Of a stretch of 23,500 nt of DNA, positions 15,048-22,816 are shown one piece after another. This stretch comes from Pseudorhodobacter antarcticus (GTDB lineage: Bacteria > Pseudomonadota > Alphaproteobacteria > Rhodobacterales > Rhodobacteraceae): positions 1 through 23,500 of the forward strand of contig CAMAQR010000054.1 of NCBI GenBank assembly GCA_945860375.1, written 5' to 3'. The translations under genes were made by a program, and so were the position numbers. Numbering within the stretch: position 1 is the first letter of the stretch; every line of letters begins with the position of its first letter. A model generated the notes under the pieces. The model made no database searches. It was not told the origin of the DNA and was given only the letters and a program-made list of their open reading frames with translations.

Positions 15048-17069
15048 TCACTTTGAAGACACCGAGTCGCATTCCAGATTGAGCCAGGCGCATTCCTCGG
15101 GCGAAAGCTTCGCGTTCAGCGCGGCAAGAGTTGACGCCAGCTCACCTGGGCTTCGGGGCCCGATCAGTGCGAACGACGGGAAGGCCTGGGTCAGCACCCA
15201 GGCAGCGGCGATGGCATGCGGGGTCAGACCCTTCATCGCGGCCAGCTCTTCGGCTCGGCGACGCCGCTCGGCATTCCGGTCGCTGCCAAAGCAGTTTTCC
15301 GGCCCGATATCGGCAGGCAGGCGGTCGCGCAGCTCGGCTGGCAGGAAATAGCCCCGGGCCTGGCTGGACCAGGACAGATGCACGACCTGCCGGTCCGCCA
15401 TGAATTTCAGCGTTTCGGGCGTGTTAGACGTCAGGCAACCAAACCAGATCGGCTTTTCCATGACCGCCAGCGACAGGTTGTTGTTCAGGATTTGCGGCGC
15501 AAGCTTGCCCGCAGCGCGGGCCGCATCTTGCGCAGCACCCAGACGCTCGATGGTCCAGTTCGAGCCGCCCCAGATCCCAACCTTTCCGGCCTTGTTTAAC
15601 CGGGTGAAGAGATCGACAAACTCATCCACCGGCACATCCGGATTGTCCCGGTGCATGATGTAGATCGGCGCGTGGTCCAACCCCAGCCGGTCAAGCGAGA
15701 TGTTCAGTTGCGCTTCAATCGCGTCAGGCGTGCAATAGGGCGGCACACCGCCCTTGACGACCACGACCGTCTCCTTCTGGACGCCGCGTGACTTGAGCCA
15801 TTGGCCCAGCACCCCTTCATGCACCCCGCCGCCGTAGACAAAGGCGGTGTCAAAACTGTTGCCGCCAGCTTCCATCCACGCATCCCAGATCACTGCGCCT
15901 TCGGCCGGGGTGTTGCGGTTGTCACAGCCCATGACAAAGCTGGTCATCGGCAGATCGACACCTTCGACCTTGATCCTGGGAATGGCCGGCAGGCCCTTGG
16001 GCAGGCTGCGCGGCAGCTTGCGGATGACACCGGGCACCTCGGCAAAAGTCTTGTAGCCGGCCTCGGCCCGCCAGGCGTCCAGCGCCGCAGCCGTGGCGAT
16101 GCTGTCGGCATGACTGACGGCCGGGAAGGGCGGTTCTTTCAGGCCTGCGGCGATGGCACGGCTTGCCAGATCTGCCTCGAAGCCGAAAAGCTGCCAGGGA
16201 TGGCGGATCACCTCTTCGCTGGTCTTGTCACCCTTGGTGATCCGGATCGTAGTGTCCGACGGCCCAACATTGCGGCCCGGCATCCACGGATTTGTCAGCA
16301 GGATCGACCCATCCGACCCGTCGATGCGCATCTGGTTGTCCATCTGGCGGCTGGTGGCACAGGCCAGTTCCGCCGTGATGCCCGAAGCGTAGATCGCGCT
16401 GGCGTAGGACACTTCGTCGACGCCGGTCGCGCCGAGGATGCCGGTCGCCTTGATCTTGCTTGGCGTCTGGTAGGTGCCGCCCGCCGCCAGACCCGCGACC
16501 AGCCCGGCACCGGTCAGCGCATAGCCGCCCACATCGATGATGCCACCGCCGGCGAGTTCGTACTTGTACACCCGAGATGTCGGCCATTTCCGCGCGTCAA
16601 ATCCGAAGGTGGCGTGGATGTGATGCACCTTGCCGATCACGCCGTCCCGGATCAGTTCAGCCAGCCGCGCAATCTGCGGATGGCAACGGTACATATAGGC
16701 TTCCATGAAGAAGACGTTTTCCTGCCGTGCTGCCTCGACAAGCAGGGTTACCTCGGCCTCGTTCAGACCGGCAGGTTTTTCGACCAGAACCGCCTTTCCG
16801 GCTCGGATGGCCAGAAGAGCATGCTCGGCATGAAAGGGATGCGGGGTTGACACATAGATCGCGTCCACCTCCGGGTCGGCGACCAAAGCCTCATAGCTGG
16901 CATAGCGCTTGCCGGCGGCCACGCCGAACTTGTCACCAAAGGCGCGGCGCCGGTCGGCATCCCGGCTTGCGATGGCCGAAAGCCGGCCCGTGTCGGTTTG
17001 CGCAAGGCCGGTCGCGAAATTATCCGCAATGGTGCCGGGCCCGATGATGCCCCAATTCACAATCTTCAT
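15048..17069 (-). CDS. fusion protein: Gfo/Idh/MocA dehydrogenase + aldo/keto reductase
   Basis: A 673-residue two-domain enzyme. Residues 1-340 form a Gfo/Idh/MocA domain, with WGIIGPGTIADNF at 6-18, VEKPAGLNE at 96-104 and ELAGGGIIDVGGYAL at 171-185; this resembles the dimeric dihydrodiol dehydrogenase branch. Residues about 365-673 form an aldo/keto reductase with the complete catalytic tetrad: Asp407 and Tyr412 in FDTAFVYGGG, Lys439 in VVVVKGG and His473 in IYIMHRDNP. Both halves look active, so two NAD(P)-linked redox steps may run on one chain, for example oxidation at one carbon and reduction at another (inference). I chose the ATG at 17067-17069, which has AGGA eight bases further upstream; a start eight codons earlier is also open. 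It is the first enzyme gene after the AraC regulator, 49 bp downstream. Confidence 0.92.
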   Translation of the reverse strand: MKIVNWGIIGPGTIADNFATGLAQTDTGRLSAIASRDADRRRAFGDKFGVAAGKRYASYEALVADPEVDAIYVSTPHPFHAEHALLAIRAGKAVLVEKPAGLNEAEVTLLVEAARQENVFFMEAYMYRCHPQIARLAELIRDGVIGKVHHIHATFGFDARKWPTSRVYKYELAGGGIIDVGGYALTGAGLVAGLAAGGTYQTPSKIKATGILGATGVDEVSYASAIYASGITAELACATSRQMDNQMRIDGSDGSILLTNPWMPGRNVGPSDTTIRITKGDKTSEEVIRHPWQLFGFEADLASRAIAAGLKEPPFPAVSHADSIATAAALDAWRAEAGYKTFAEVPGVIRKLPRSLPKGLPAIPRIKVEGVDLPMTSFVMGCDNRNTPAEGAVIWDAWMEAGGNSFDTAFVYGGGVHEGVLGQWLKSRGVQKETVVVVKGGVPPYCTPDAIEAQLNISLDRLGLDHAPIYIMHRDNPDVPVDEFVDLFTRLNKAGKVGIWGGSNWTIERLGAAQDAARAAGKLAPQILNNNLSLAVMEKPIWFGCLTSNTPETLKFMADRQVVHLSWSSQARGYFLPAELRDRLPADIGPENCFGSDRNAERRRRAEELAAMKGLTPHAIAAAWVLTQAFPSFALIGPRSPGELASTLAALNAKLSPEECAWLNLECDSVSSK

Positions 17070-17118
17070 TCCTGTATTCCTGATCTTGCCCAAGGCCGAA
17101 AAGCCGACGGTTGGGCGG

Positions 17119-18000
17119 TTAGAGGGTCATGTCGGTGTCCCGCGGGTCTTGCGAGTGGCGACGACGATAGCTGCTGGGCGAAAGCCCAAACTGTTTGCGA
17201 AAACGTGTCGAAAAGTAGAACACATTGGCAAAGCCATGTGCCGCCGCGACCTGCCCGATCGTCCATCGTGGCGAGCGCAGCATCTGACTTGCCCGCTCCA
17301 ACTTGAGCTTTTCGACATAGGCTTGCGGACCGATCCGCATCTGCCGGGTGAACAACGCCGTGAACTGCGACCTCGACAGGCCGGAAGCGCGGCTGAGGTC
17401 ACCCACACTGACCGGCCGCGAGATCCACTCGCCGACAAGGTTCAATGCCCTGAGGATGCGCGGATCCATGTCTGGCCTGCCGAATTTCGGGTTGAAGTGA
17501 TCGGCAAGGATGAGGACCCGCTCCAGAGCATTCATCGCGCCATCCGAACGCAGGCGGCTTGCGCCATTGGCCACGTCATGCAAGCGGTTGAGTTCAACCT
17601 CGATAGGTTCGAAATCCTCGCCCGCCTTCAGGATCGAAACCCCGCGGTCCACTTCCGGCCAGCCCAGCCATTCGATCCAGCTCGGCCGGGGCCGGAAATG
17701 GATCCAAGTGTTGAACCAGGTATCGGTCGTGTCGGCAAATCCGTAGTCCTGCGGCGCGCCGGGCCGGAACAGTAACAGATCACCCCGGCCCAGCATCCGC
17801 GCATCGCCGTCCGAACAGGTCACACGCCCGCGCCCTGACGTGGTGGCAACCAAAAGCCAATCATCCGTTCCTTCCGGTCGAAGGGCGAAACTGCGCCAGT
17901 TGGTTTGGGGTTGGCGACCCGAAAGCACAGGCAACCAGTTCGGAACAATTGCCGCCGGGCGGGTGTTCGCAGGGGTCGATGAATCGGCACGCAACGTCAC
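17119..18000 (-). CDS. AraC/XylS-family transcriptional regulator
   Basis: A 293-residue regulator. The N-terminal half has a cupin-like sensing domain with RVTCSDGDARMLGRGDLLLFRPG at about 59-81. The C-terminal 100 residues hold the two helix-turn-helix motifs: SVGDLSRASGLSRSQFTALF at about 198-217, and IGQVAAAHGFANVFYFSTRF at about 248-267, followed by the usual F-x-x-P-x-x-YR end (FGLSPSSYRR). It starts with GTG at 17998-18000 after a strong GGGGGAGG site. It is divergent to the sugar ABC transporter and precedes the catabolic genes, the classic position for a substrate-responsive activator of both units. The ligand is unknown. A sugar or cyclitol-derived inducer is likely from context. 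Confidence 0.93.
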   Translation of the reverse strand: MTLRADSSTPANTRPAAIVPNWLPVLSGRQPQTNWRSFALRPEGTDDWLLVATTSGRGRVTCSDGDARMLGRGDLLLFRPGAPQDYGFADTTDTWFNTWIHFRPRPSWIEWLGWPEVDRGVSILKAGEDFEPIEVELNRLHDVANGASRLRSDGAMNALERVLILADHFNPKFGRPDMDPRILRALNLVGEWISRPVSVGDLSRASGLSRSQFTALFTRQMRIGPQAYVEKLKLERASQMLRSPRWTIGQVAAAHGFANVFYFSTRFRKQFGLSPSSYRRRHSQDPRDTDMTL

Positions 18001-18117
18001 TTTACTTGCCTCCCCCTACGCTCACTTGGGCCATGCCAGATACCGGTTTGCCACTCCGCTGAACCCCTGTCTTAGGTCGGCTGGTAATGGCATCGATGAC
18101 CCATTCACAATCACCGG

Positions 18118-18144
18118 AAAATAACGCGTTACAACCTTGGTCAA
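18118..18144 (-). promoter_or_regulatory. candidate sigma-70 promoter for the AraC gene, overlapping a 10-bp palindrome
   Basis: On the minus strand TTGACC (18144-18139) and TATTTT (18123-18118) are separated by 15 bp, a little short of ideal. The perfect palindrome TAACGCGTTA (18122-18131) lies within the spacer and the -10 edge, where a bound protein would block polymerase. Transcription would start near 18110, giving a leader of about 110 bases before the GTG at 18000. Eye-only prediction. Confidence 0.33.
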
Positions 18145-18189
18145 TGTCGGTCACACCCGCACCAAACTAGCGTCTGCTCATTCATCAGG

Positions 18190-18372
18190 TCAATTCGAAT
18201 TTCCCCTATATATATATGATATTGTCTTGTAGTGTGATCCCGACTGCGACGAATCATCCATCTTGTAGACACGAAGGTTCTCGCCCGAGTTCTGCTGATT
18301 TTGCAGAAGCGAAAGAAATTCTGCACCCGCATCAGGCATTTTACGCGCAAAAACCACGAATTTCGACGGCAT
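18190..18372 (-). CDS. possible small protein of 60 residues, unknown function
   Basis: An open frame that starts with ATG at 18370-18372, five bases after a strong GGAGG ribosome site, and ends with TGA at 18190-18192. The protein is hydrophilic, with a basic start (MPSKFVVFARKMPD) and a Ser/Gln/Asn-rich middle (LLQNQQNSGENLRVYKMDDS). I recognise no family, signal peptide or membrane segment. The good ribosome site and ordinary amino-acid mix argue for a gene; the short length and lack of relatives that I know argue against. It could also be the remnant of a longer gene. It points the same way as the AraC gene and lies between it and the transporter. Confidence 0.27.
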   Translation of the reverse strand: MPSKFVVFARKMPDAGAEFLSLLQNQQNSGENLRVYKMDDSSQSGSHYKTISYIYRGNSN

Positions 18373-18584
18373 GGCCGCCTCCGATCAAATAATTCTTTCG
18401 CTAAGCCTGGGGCATCGACCTTTGTTTTTGCTTGATCTCGGCCTTCGATTTTCGATTGGCGAGGTCGAGGGGAATTGGCCCGTCAACGGTTTAGCGGAGG
18501 CTGACAAGTCCTGTTGGGCTGAAGCATTCGTTTTTGTCCGGTTGTTTCGCCGTGCGAGCCTCCCGCAGCGCAAGGATCAGGTGG

Positions 18585-18620
18585 TTGACACACGCGGTCT
18601 TTGGTGGCCTGTTTTGCATT
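18585..18620 (+). promoter_or_regulatory. candidate promoter of the ABC transporter genes
   Basis: A consensus -35 box TTGACA lies at 18585-18590. The -10 region 17-21 bp further on is poor (around TGTTTTGCAT), as often seen for promoters that need an activator such as an AraC protein. The distance to the GTG at 18647 fits a leader of about 25-30 bases. Confidence 0.4.
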
Positions 18621-18646
18621 CTTCAAAATCTGAAGGGAGGAAAGAC

Positions 18647-19924
18647 GTGGCTTCGAAAACAAAAACGTTTACCCGTGCGCTCTTTGCCGCAACGGCGATT
18701 CACCTGTTTGCTGCCCCTGCGGTTCTTGCCGGTGAGGTGACTGTCTGGTTCTGGGACACGAAGTTCAACGGCGCGGCGATGCAAGAGGCGGCCAACCGCT
18801 ACAAAGCCGTTGCTCCGGACACCACGATCACACTTGTCGATCTTGCCAAGGCCGATCTTGAGACCAAGCTACAGACGCAGTTTGCCTCGGGTGTGACCGA
18901 TGGTCTGCCCGACATCGTCCTGATCGACGACCTGCGCGCCCAGCTTTACCTGCAATCCTTCACCGGCTCGTTCGAGCCGCTGAACGGTGCCATCGACCAC
19001 AGCCAGTTCGCCCCCTACAAGGTCGCCGTGGCAACCGTGGGCGAGAATATCTATTCCCTACCCTTCGACTCGGGCGTGGCGGGCTTTTACTATCGCTCGG
19101 ACATCCTGGCCGAGGCCGGTTACGCGGCGGCCGATATGACCGACATCACCTGGGACCGGTTCATCGAGATCGGGATCGACGTGAAGGCCAAGACGGGCCA
19201 CCCGCTGCTGTCCATCGACATGGCCAATGCGGCACCTTTCCGGATGATGCTGCAATCGGCCGGAAGCTGGTACTTCACGCCCGAGGGTGAACTGAATCTT
19301 GTGGGCAACGCGGCGTTCAAGAAGGCGATCGAGACCTATTCCAAGATGCTGCAGGCCGGTGACACACTGTGGAAGCCGGTTTCGGGCTGGGCGGAATATA
19401 CCGGGGCCTTCACAGGTGGCGAAGTGGCCGCCGTGCCGATGACCGGAGTCTGGATCACCGGAACCGTGAAATCGGCCGCCGACCAGGCCGGCAAATGGGC
19501 GGTTGCCCCGGTCCCGCGTCTTGACATCGAAGGGTCGGTCAACGCAACGAACCACGGCGGCTCCAGCTGGTATGTACTGTCGTCTTCCGCCGAAAAGACC
19601 GAAGCGATCGACTTCTTGGCCCAGGTCTGGGCAAAGGATGCGGACTTCTACCAGAAGATCTTGGTAGATCAGGGTGCCTTCGCCACCTTCCTTCCGGCGC
19701 GCGAAGGGGCTGCCTACTCCTCGGCCGATGATTTCTTCGGTGGCCAGACGGTCTGGAAGGATTTCTCGACCTGGGTGCAACAGATCCGGCCGGTAAACTA
19801 TGGGATATTTGCCGGCGAAGTTGATGCCGCCATTCTGGCCCAACTCCCCGCCATGGCGGCCGGCGAGAATGTTGACACCATCATCGAAAACATCGCCGCT
19901 CAAGCCAAATCGGCGATGCAGTAA
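18647..19924 (+). CDS. sugar ABC transporter substrate-binding protein (extracellular solute-binding family 1)
   Basis: A 425-residue periplasmic protein that captures a carbohydrate for the membrane complex. It begins with GTG at 18647-18649, after GGGAGG six bases upstream; the open frame continues further left but without protein likeness. Residues 1-28 form a Sec signal peptide with basic residues, a hydrophobic core (ALFAATAIHLFAAPAVLA) and a likely cut after VLA. The mature part starts EVTVWFWDTKFN and continues as typical family-1 binding proteins do: LPDIVLIDDL, YSLPFDSGVAGFYYRSDIL, then GGSSWYVLSSSAEKTEAIDFL near the C-terminus. There is no lipobox. The family usually binds oligosaccharides, polyols or sugar derivatives; the ligand here is unknown. 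The permease genes follow after a strong hairpin. Confidence 0.95.
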   Translation: MASKTKTFTRALFAATAIHLFAAPAVLAGEVTVWFWDTKFNGAAMQEAANRYKAVAPDTTITLVDLAKADLETKLQTQFASGVTDGLPDIVLIDDLRAQLYLQSFTGSFEPLNGAIDHSQFAPYKVAVATVGENIYSLPFDSGVAGFYYRSDILAEAGYAAADMTDITWDRFIEIGIDVKAKTGHPLLSIDMANAAPFRMMLQSAGSWYFTPEGELNLVGNAAFKKAIETYSKMLQAGDTLWKPVSGWAEYTGAFTGGEVAAVPMTGVWITGTVKSAADQAGKWAVAPVPRLDIEGSVNATNHGGSSWYVLSSSAEKTEAIDFLAQVWAKDADFYQKILVDQGAFATFLPAREGAAYSSADDFFGGQTVWKDFSTWVQQIRPVNYGIFAGEVDAAILAQLPAMAAGENVDTIIENIAAQAKSAMQ

Positions 19925-19936
19925 ACATCGAGTTCT

Positions 19937-19965
19937 GGTTCGGCGGGGCAACGCCTCGCCGAACC
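19937..19965 (+). repeat. strong intercistronic hairpin after the binding-protein gene
   Basis: GGTTCGGCG (19937-19945) pairs perfectly with CGCCGAACC (19957-19965). The intervening bases add a G-U pair and GGC/GCC around an AAC loop, for up to 13 pairs. It begins 12 bases after the stop codon and has no U-run behind it, so it is more likely an RNA-stabilising or partial-stop element than a full terminator. Such hairpins commonly keep binding-protein mRNA more abundant than permease mRNA, as between malE and malF. Confidence 0.65.
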
Positions 19966-19981
19966 CGCTTGCGTTATGAAA

Positions 19982-20005
19982 GCCAGACGGACCGTCTGGC
20001 CAGAC
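19982..20005. repeat. overlapping perfect palindromes upstream of the first permease gene
   Basis: GCCAGACGG (19982-19990) and CCGTCTGGC (19992-20000) are exact inverted repeats around one base. GTCTGGCCAGAC (19994-20005) is a second perfect palindrome that shares the middle arm. The 7-mer GCCAGAC or its complement thus occurs three times in 24 bases. It could be an operator or, in RNA, a second hairpin alternative to the one before it. No gene spans it if the permease starts at 20038. Confidence 0.5.
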
Positions 20006-20037
20006 CTCGGTCCGGGCGCACCATGGGGGAAACGGCG

Positions 20038-20904
20038 ATGCAATCTAGGCGGACCGACATCTGGGGCTGGTCTTTGATCATGCCAGCGCTCGTGCTGCTT
20101 GGTATTTTCATGATCTACCCGATCCTCTCCTCGCTCTGGCTCAGCCTGCACACCGGAAAAGGGATGAACCTGTCCTTCGGGGGGGCGGCGAACATTCTGC
20201 GACTGGCAGAAGACCCGGTCTTTCTGCGCGCACTGTTCAACACCCTGCTGTTTCTGGTCGTGCAGGTACCGATCATGATCGCGCTGGCACTGGTATTCGC
20301 CGTCGCGCTGGATGATCGCACGCTTTGGGGTCGCGCTTGGTTTCGTACCGCGATCTTTCTGCCCTGCGTAACGTCCCTTGTCACTTATTCGGTGCTGTTC
20401 AAGTCGATGTTTGCCCATGACGGTGTTGTGAACGACACCTTGATGTTTCTGAACTTCGTCGATCAACCCATCCCCTGGCTGACGGATCCGGGCTGGGCGC
20501 GGGTTGTCATCATCATCGCAATCACCTGGCGCTGGACCGGATACAACATGATCTTCTTTCTGGCCGCCCTGCAAAACATCGATCGCTCAATCTATGAACA
20601 GGCGCGAATCGATGGCGTCCCCGCCCATGCACGGCTTTTGCGGCTGACAGTTCCGATGCTGAAGCCGATCATCCTTTTCCTGTTCATCATGTCGACGATC
20701 GGGACCCTTCAGCTCTTCGACGAGGTCATGAACATCACCGAGGGCGGTCCGGCCGACGCCACGTTGACCCTTTCGCTATACATTTACAACCTGACCTTCA
20801 AGTTCATGCCAAGCTATGGCTATGCCTCGACGGTCTCATATGTGATTGTCGTCCTGGTTGCGATCCTTTCGTGGTTGCAGTTCCGTTTGGCGAGGGACAA
20901 ATAG
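20038..20904 (+). CDS. CUT1-type sugar ABC transporter permease (MalF/UgpA-like)
   Basis: A 288-residue inner-membrane protein with about six hydrophobic spans: near 12-35, 66-92, 101-122, 153-178, about 207-226 and about 260-282. The cytoplasmic loop EQARIDGVPAHARLLRLTVPML at about 187-208 is the EAA motif that contacts the ATPase, in the form typical of MalF/UgpA. I prefer the ATG at 20038-20040, preceded by GGGGGA at a good distance. An ATG at 20023 and a TTG at 19969 are in the same frame, but the latter would run through the palindromes. It is 1 bp from the second permease gene and is part of the plus-strand transporter operon that is divergent from the catabolic cluster. Confidence 0.93.
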   Translation: MQSRRTDIWGWSLIMPALVLLGIFMIYPILSSLWLSLHTGKGMNLSFGGAANILRLAEDPVFLRALFNTLLFLVVQVPIMIALALVFAVALDDRTLWGRAWFRTAIFLPCVTSLVTYSVLFKSMFAHDGVVNDTLMFLNFVDQPIPWLTDPGWARVVIIIAITWRWTGYNMIFFLAALQNIDRSIYEQARIDGVPAHARLLRLTVPMLKPIILFLFIMSTIGTLQLFDEVMNITEGGPADATLTLSLYIYNLTFKFMPSYGYASTVSYVIVVLVAILSWLQFRLARDK

Positions 20905-20905
20905 G

Positions 20906-21721
20906 ATGAGCCCCGTCTCCCGTATCCTGCGATCTGCAACCTATCTGGGTCTTGGGCTTGCGGCTCTGATCTCGGTCTTTCCCTTCTACTGGATGCTGGT
21001 CAGCATGACCAATTCCGCCGTCGAGGTCGCCAATGGCAAACTGACCTTCGGGGATCAGTTGATTGCGAACTTTCAGTCCCTGCTGACCGAAGTGGACATG
21101 GTTCGCGTCCTCTTCAACTCGACTGTTATCACGCTCTTCGGCACCATTCTGACTGTCGCGCTGTCGTCGGCTGCGGGCTATGGCTTTGAAATCTTTCGCT
21201 CTCGCTTCAAGGACCATCTTTTTTCCCTGCTTCTGCTGATGCTATCGATTCCCTTTGGCGCCATGATGATTCCGCTGTTCGTGATGTTCGCCAAGGCCGG
21301 CCTGCTGAACAGTTTTGCGGCAATTCTGCTGCCTGGCATCGCGTCGATCTTCATCGTATTCTACTTTCGCCAGGCGACCAAAGCCTTCCCGCACGAATTG
21401 CGCGATGCGGCACGAATCGACGGGCTGAACGAGCTGCAGATATTCCTGCGCATTTACTTGCCGGTAATGCGGTCCACCTATGCAGCGGCCACCGTCATCG
21501 TGTTCATGGCCAACTGGAACGCCTATTTGTGGCCCTTGATCGTGCTGCAGACCAACGACATGAAAACGATCACGCTGGTCGTGTCGTCGCTGGTATCGGC
21601 CTACAACCCCAATTACGGCGTTGTCAGCGTTGCCGCTGTCATTGCCACTCTTCCAACCTGTCTTGTGTTCTTCATTCTGCAACGCAGTTTTGTCGAAGGA
21701 CTGACGGGCGGGGTCAAATAG
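20906..21721 (+). CDS. CUT1-type sugar ABC transporter permease (MalG/UgpE-like)
   Basis: A 271-residue inner-membrane partner of the preceding permease. The first span, YLGLGLAALISVFPFYWMLV at about 13-32, has the PFYWM signature of the MalG/LacG/UgpE group. The EAA loop, ELRDAARIDGLNELQIFLRI at about 164-183, agrees well with the family consensus. The C-terminus IATLPTCLVFFILQRSFVEG followed by LTGGVK is the expected G-x-VKG-like end. The ATG at 20906-20908 lies 1 bp past the upstream stop with AGGGA before it; a longer frame starting at 20846 overlaps the first permease and is unlikely. The ATPase gene follows after 24 bp. Confidence 0.94.
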   Translation: MSPVSRILRSATYLGLGLAALISVFPFYWMLVSMTNSAVEVANGKLTFGDQLIANFQSLLTEVDMVRVLFNSTVITLFGTILTVALSSAAGYGFEIFRSRFKDHLFSLLLLMLSIPFGAMMIPLFVMFAKAGLLNSFAAILLPGIASIFIVFYFRQATKAFPHELRDAARIDGLNELQIFLRIYLPVMRSTYAAATVIVFMANWNAYLWPLIVLQTNDMKTITLVVSSLVSAYNPNYGVVSVAAVIATLPTCLVFFILQRSFVEGLTGGVK

Positions 21722-21745
21722 ACCCTGAATCGCAAAGGAGATGCC

Positions 21746-22816
21746 ATGACCAGCCTTACACTGCGAAACCTCAGCAAGTCCTTCGGCGCGGTTGACGTCG
21801 TCAAAGGCGTTGATCTTGATGTTGTCGAAGGCGAGTTCGTTGTTTTCGTTGGTCCGTCCGGCTGCGGAAAATCCACCCTTCTGCGCATGATCGCTGGGCT
21901 GGAAGGGATTTCCGGCGGCGAATTGCGCATCGGGGACACGCGTATGAACGAGGTGGATGCCAGCAAGCGCGGCATCGCAATGGTGTTTCAGTCCTATGCG
22001 CTCTACCCACACCTTTCAGTGCGAGAGAATATGGGTTTTGCACTGCGCTATGCGGGCATGCCTGCAGGACAGATCGCAAAGCGGGTCGCAGATGCCGCCG
22101 CGACGCTTGAGTTGACCAAGCTTATGGACCGCAAACCCAAAGAACTTTCGGGCGGCCAACGTCAGCGGGTCGCCATTGGCCGGGCAATCGTCAGGGAACC
22201 CGGTGTGTTTCTGTTCGACGAACCGCTGTCCAACCTCGACGCCGAATTGCGCGTGCATATGCGTGTCGAAATTGCCAAGCTTCACAAGGCTTTGGGTGCC
22301 ACGATCATCTATGTCACCCATGACCAGGTCGAAGCGATGACCCTGGCCGACAAGATCGTGGTGCTTCGCGATGGCCGCATCGAACAATCCGGCAGCCCAC
22401 TGAAGCTGTTTGACGACCCCGACAACCTTTTCGTTGCGGGCTTCATTGGCAGTCCGAAGATGAACTTCCTTGCCGGCCACCGTCAAGGCAACCGTCTGGT
22501 CATACCGGAATGTGGTGGTCACCAAATCGCCATGCCCGATGTCAAGAACCTTCCCGCCGAAGGCGAGCCGCTGACGATTGGCCTGCGCCCGCAAGTCATT
22601 GGCCGGGGCGGGGGCGAGATGCTGCCCTTGACCATCGAGATCGTCGAGCATCTTGGCACCGAAACCCTGGTTCACGCCCGCCCCGCAGAATCGGCGCGGA
22701 ATCTGATTGCTTCCATCGAAGGCGGAAGGGACTTGCGCACCGGTCAAACCTTCGAGGCCCATTTCGCGGCCGACAGCATCTTTCTTTTTGGCCGCGACGG
22801 ATTGCGCCTGCGCTGA
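21746..22816 (+). CDS. sugar ABC transporter ATP-binding protein (MalK/UgpC type)
   Basis: A 356-residue ATPase that powers the two permeases. All nucleotide-site motifs are intact: Walker [10 protein letters not shown] at 36-44, Q-loop Gln82 in FQSYALYPH, signature LSGGQ at 134-138, Walker B VFLFDEP at 154-160, D-loop SNLDAELR and H-loop His192 in [13 protein letters not shown]. Residues from about 240 form the regulatory OB-fold domain of the MalK/UgpC group ([33 protein letters not shown]). AAAGGAG lies seven bases before the ATG. This gene completes a full importer, so the operon can work alone. Downstream the sequence changes to decayed mobile DNA, and I saw no clear terminator. Confidence 0.96.
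   Translation: MTSLTLRNLSKSFGAVDVVKGVDLDVVEGEFVVFVGPSGCGKSTLLRMIAGLEGISGGELRIGDTRMNEVDASKRGIAMVFQSYALYPHLSVRENMGFALRYAGMPAGQIAKRVADAAATLELTKLMDRKPKELSGGQRQRVAIGRAIVREPGVFLFDEPLSNLDAELRVHMRVEIAKLHKALGATIIYVTHDQVEAMTLADKIVVLRDGRIEQSGSPLKLFDDPDNLFVAGFIGSPKMNFLAGHRQGNRLVIPECGGHQIAMPDVKNLPAEGEPLTIGLRPQVIGRGGGEMLPLTIEIVEHLGTETLVHARPAESARNLIASIEGGRDLRTGQTFEAHFAADSIFLFGRDGLRLR

Larger units (their letters stand above)
18001..18646. other. 646-bp divergent regulatory region, partly AT-rich
   Basis: This stretch separates the AraC gene from the transporter genes. It holds candidate promoters for each direction, a TAACGCGTTA palindrome, a run of alternating TA at 18207-18217, and one possible small minus-strand gene (18190-18372). 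The plus-strand frame from 18371 into the binding-protein gene has no protein likeness before the GTG at 18647. Two similar T-rich blocks, at about 18421-18432 and 18527-18538, could be regulator half-sites, but the match is weak. The segment is longer than a normal divergent promoter and richer in A+T than the rest of the window. Confidence 0.55.

Noticed and set aside
18200..18225. Alternating TA run as a strong -10 element
   Set aside because: No -35 box at a proper distance was found on either strand, so it remains only an AT-rich patch.
18421..18538. Two T-rich blocks (TTTGTTTTTGCT and TTCGTTTTTGTC) as AraC direct-repeat sites
   Set aside because: The blocks are low in complexity and about 105 bp apart, with no second half-site pattern; they are too weak to report as operators.
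18371..18646. N-terminal extension of the binding protein from ATG 18371
   Set aside because: The extra 92 residues have no family likeness and would put the signal peptide in the middle of the protein; GTG 18647 has a strong ribosome site.
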